Below are positions 39,970 to 41,037 of a stretch of 41,037 nt of DNA, one piece after another (the stretch's first letter is position 1; the number at the start of each line of letters is the position of its first letter). Source of the DNA: Clostridiales bacterium (lineage in GTDB: Bacteria; Bacillota; Clostridia; Christensenellales; UBA3700); the NCBI GenBank assembly GCA_015055975.1, contig SVHF01000016.1, positions 1 to 41,037 of the forward strand, in the 5' to 3' direction. The notes under the pieces are model-generated. The model searched no databases and was not told the origin of the DNA. It saw only the letters and a program-made list of their open reading frames with translations. Both the position numbers and the translations under genes were made by a program.

Positions 39970-40956
39970 ATGCCAAAGAAAGATAGCGATTATAAAATCA
40001 AATTATTGGTTCTTTATGAGATTCTAAAACAAAATACAGACGAGAACAAAAGATTAACAACAAAGGAACTTATTTCTATGCTTGCCGCTAAAGGTATTTC
40101 ATGCGATAGAAAGATTCTTTATAACGACATTAAGACTCTAAATGATAATGGATTTGAAATCCTTACAGAAAGAGGACAACAAATGGAGTATTATGTTGCT
40201 AATCCTGCTTTTGAAGACTATGAATTGAGAATATTAATCGATACTGTTCAAGCAGCAAAATTCCTAACTCAAGTAAAAACGGATGAATTGACAAATAAAC
40301 TTTTAGGCTTAGCGGGTTCTAATAAAAAGGACTTTGTTAAAGAAAATATCACAATTAAAAACGAAATTAAATCTTCTAACAAAAACATATTCAATCATAT
40401 CGCAGCTATAACTGAGGCTATAAAGAACAATAAGAAAGTTCAATTTAGATATTTTGATTTAGATATTGGCGGGAATAAAATCCCTAGAAATAACAACGAA
40501 TTCTACGTTGAAAACCCAATTGATTTAGTAATTAGAGACGACAAATACTATTTGGTTACATACAGCGAAAAATATGGCGAACCTACAACATATAGAGTAG
40601 ATAGAATGGATAATGTTTGTGCAACAAAGATCAACGCTATAAAGTTTAAAGTAAAAGAAGCGCAAGAATTATCTAATAAATCCTTCTCAATGTATAGAGG
40701 CGAAGATAAGGTTGTAACTATAAAGTTTAATAAGAAGATTTCTGGACAAATCGTAGATAGATTAGGTTGCAATTTCTTCTGTATGGAAGAAACTGATGAA
40801 ACTTGCACAATAAGAGGCACAATTAATGTATCTCCAACATTCTATGCGTGGTGCTTTACTTTTGGTGATGAACTAACAATTTTAGAGCCAAAAGATATAG
40901 TTGAAGAATATAGGAAAAGGTTAGCTAGAGCATATAATAATTTGCCTAAAGAATAA
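39970..40956 (+). CDS. Transcriptional regulator with HTH and WYL domains
   Basis: The 328-residue protein has an N-terminal winged helix-turn-helix (about 10-75), with LTTKELISMLAAKGISCDRKILYNDIKTL split over two helices, and TLNDNGFEI as the wing. A WYL domain (about 140-245) follows, including KVQFRYFDL and KYYLVTYSEKYGEPTTYRVDRM, and then a WCX-like C-terminus. WYL proteins are ligand- or nucleic-acid-sensing regulators. The ligand and the targets are unknown. It is monocistronic, with GAGGGAAAAG before the ATG, and its own promoter bears an inverted repeat, so self-regulation is plausible. Confidence 0.85.
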   Translation: MPKKDSDYKIKLLVLYEILKQNTDENKRLTTKELISMLAAKGISCDRKILYNDIKTLNDNGFEILTERGQQMEYYVANPAFEDYELRILIDTVQAAKFLTQVKTDELTNKLLGLAGSNKKDFVKENITIKNEIKSSNKNIFNHIAAITEAIKNNKKVQFRYFDLDIGGNKIPRNNNEFYVENPIDLVIRDDKYYLVTYSEKYGEPTTYRVDRMDNVCATKINAIKFKVKEAQELSNKSFSMYRGEDKVVTIKFNKKISGQIVDRLGCNFFCMEETDETCTIRGTINVSPTFYAWCFTFGDELTILEPKDIVEEYRKRLARAYNNLPKE

Positions 40957-40960
40957 AAGT

Positions 40961-41002
40961 AGGGGCTGTTAAGAAATAAATTCTTAGCAGCTCTATTTTT
41001 TT
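40961..41002 (+). terminator. Terminator of the WYL regulator; copy of the window-end repeat
   Basis: AGGGGCTGTTAAGAA is followed after a short loop by TTCTTAGCAGCTCT and seven T. Sequence and downstream TTACGAAAT match the terminator at the other window end, inverted. The final bases (41003-41037) contain AACAACTTGTTGTT, an inverted repeat, with no gene. Confidence 0.8.
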
Positions 41003-41037
41003 GCAGTTTACGAAATCCTTAACAACTTGTTGTTAAG

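Overview
The window is a low-GC, densely packed bacterial chromosome segment. It points to an anaerobic member of the Clostridia (Bacillota): dnaG, rpoD, trmK and nif3 lie in the Firmicutes-type order, an L-box controls lysine synthesis, Shine-Dalgarno sites are of the GGAGG type, TGA is a stop codon, and oxygen defence rests on rubrerythrin, rubredoxin and an iron-sulfur flavoprotein. An uncultured gut clostridium would fit, but the species cannot be fixed from the sequence.

Layout. 1-7 kb: a dGTPase-like gene (minus) diverges from a macromolecular-synthesis operon (dnaG, rpoD, trmK, nif3, zinc-ribbon protein, membrane protein). 7.0-7.9 kb: an MNT/HEPN (MntA-HepT type) toxin-antitoxin pair behind a phased set of palindromic operators. 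8-11 kb (minus): asd-dapA-dapB under a lysine riboswitch. 11-21.7 kb: a long plus-strand housekeeping run (membrane protein, methyltransferase, Hsp33, TPR protein, pgsA, valS, HAD phosphatase, two membrane proteins). 21.7-22.0 kb: a minus-strand structured RNA with its own promoter and terminator, probably 6S RNA. 22.2-23.7 kb: asnS and tRNA-Thr(CGU).

23.7-27.4 kb is the accessory part. A segment of about 190 bp directly downstream of the tRNA is repeated 1989 bp further on, and a MATE efflux gene lies between the two copies. A terminator hairpin that also contains the ribosome binding site directly precedes the MATE start codon. The second copy leads into a four-unit, 23-bp direct-repeat array and an AAA ATPase with a PD-(D/E)XK-like C-terminus. 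27.4-32.2 kb: small redox, hydrolase and detoxification-like genes, an ACT protein, a CDF metal exporter, an acetyltransferase and a TIGR04076 protein. 32.2-35 kb: 5'-nucleotidase lipoprotein, PAP2 phosphatase and an unlisted 40-residue lipoprotein. 35-41 kb: short-chain dehydrogenase with paired operators, iron-sulfur flavoprotein, rubredoxin, beta-mannosidase, rubrerythrin and a WYL regulator.

The outermost sequences at the two ends are inverted copies of one terminator-containing repeat, so the window may end where a dispersed repeat broke an assembly. The candidates most worth following are the tRNA-linked duplication, the MATE attenuator, the phased operators of the toxin-antitoxin pair and the 23-bp array. 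All functional calls rest on motifs read by eye; no database search or folding program was run.
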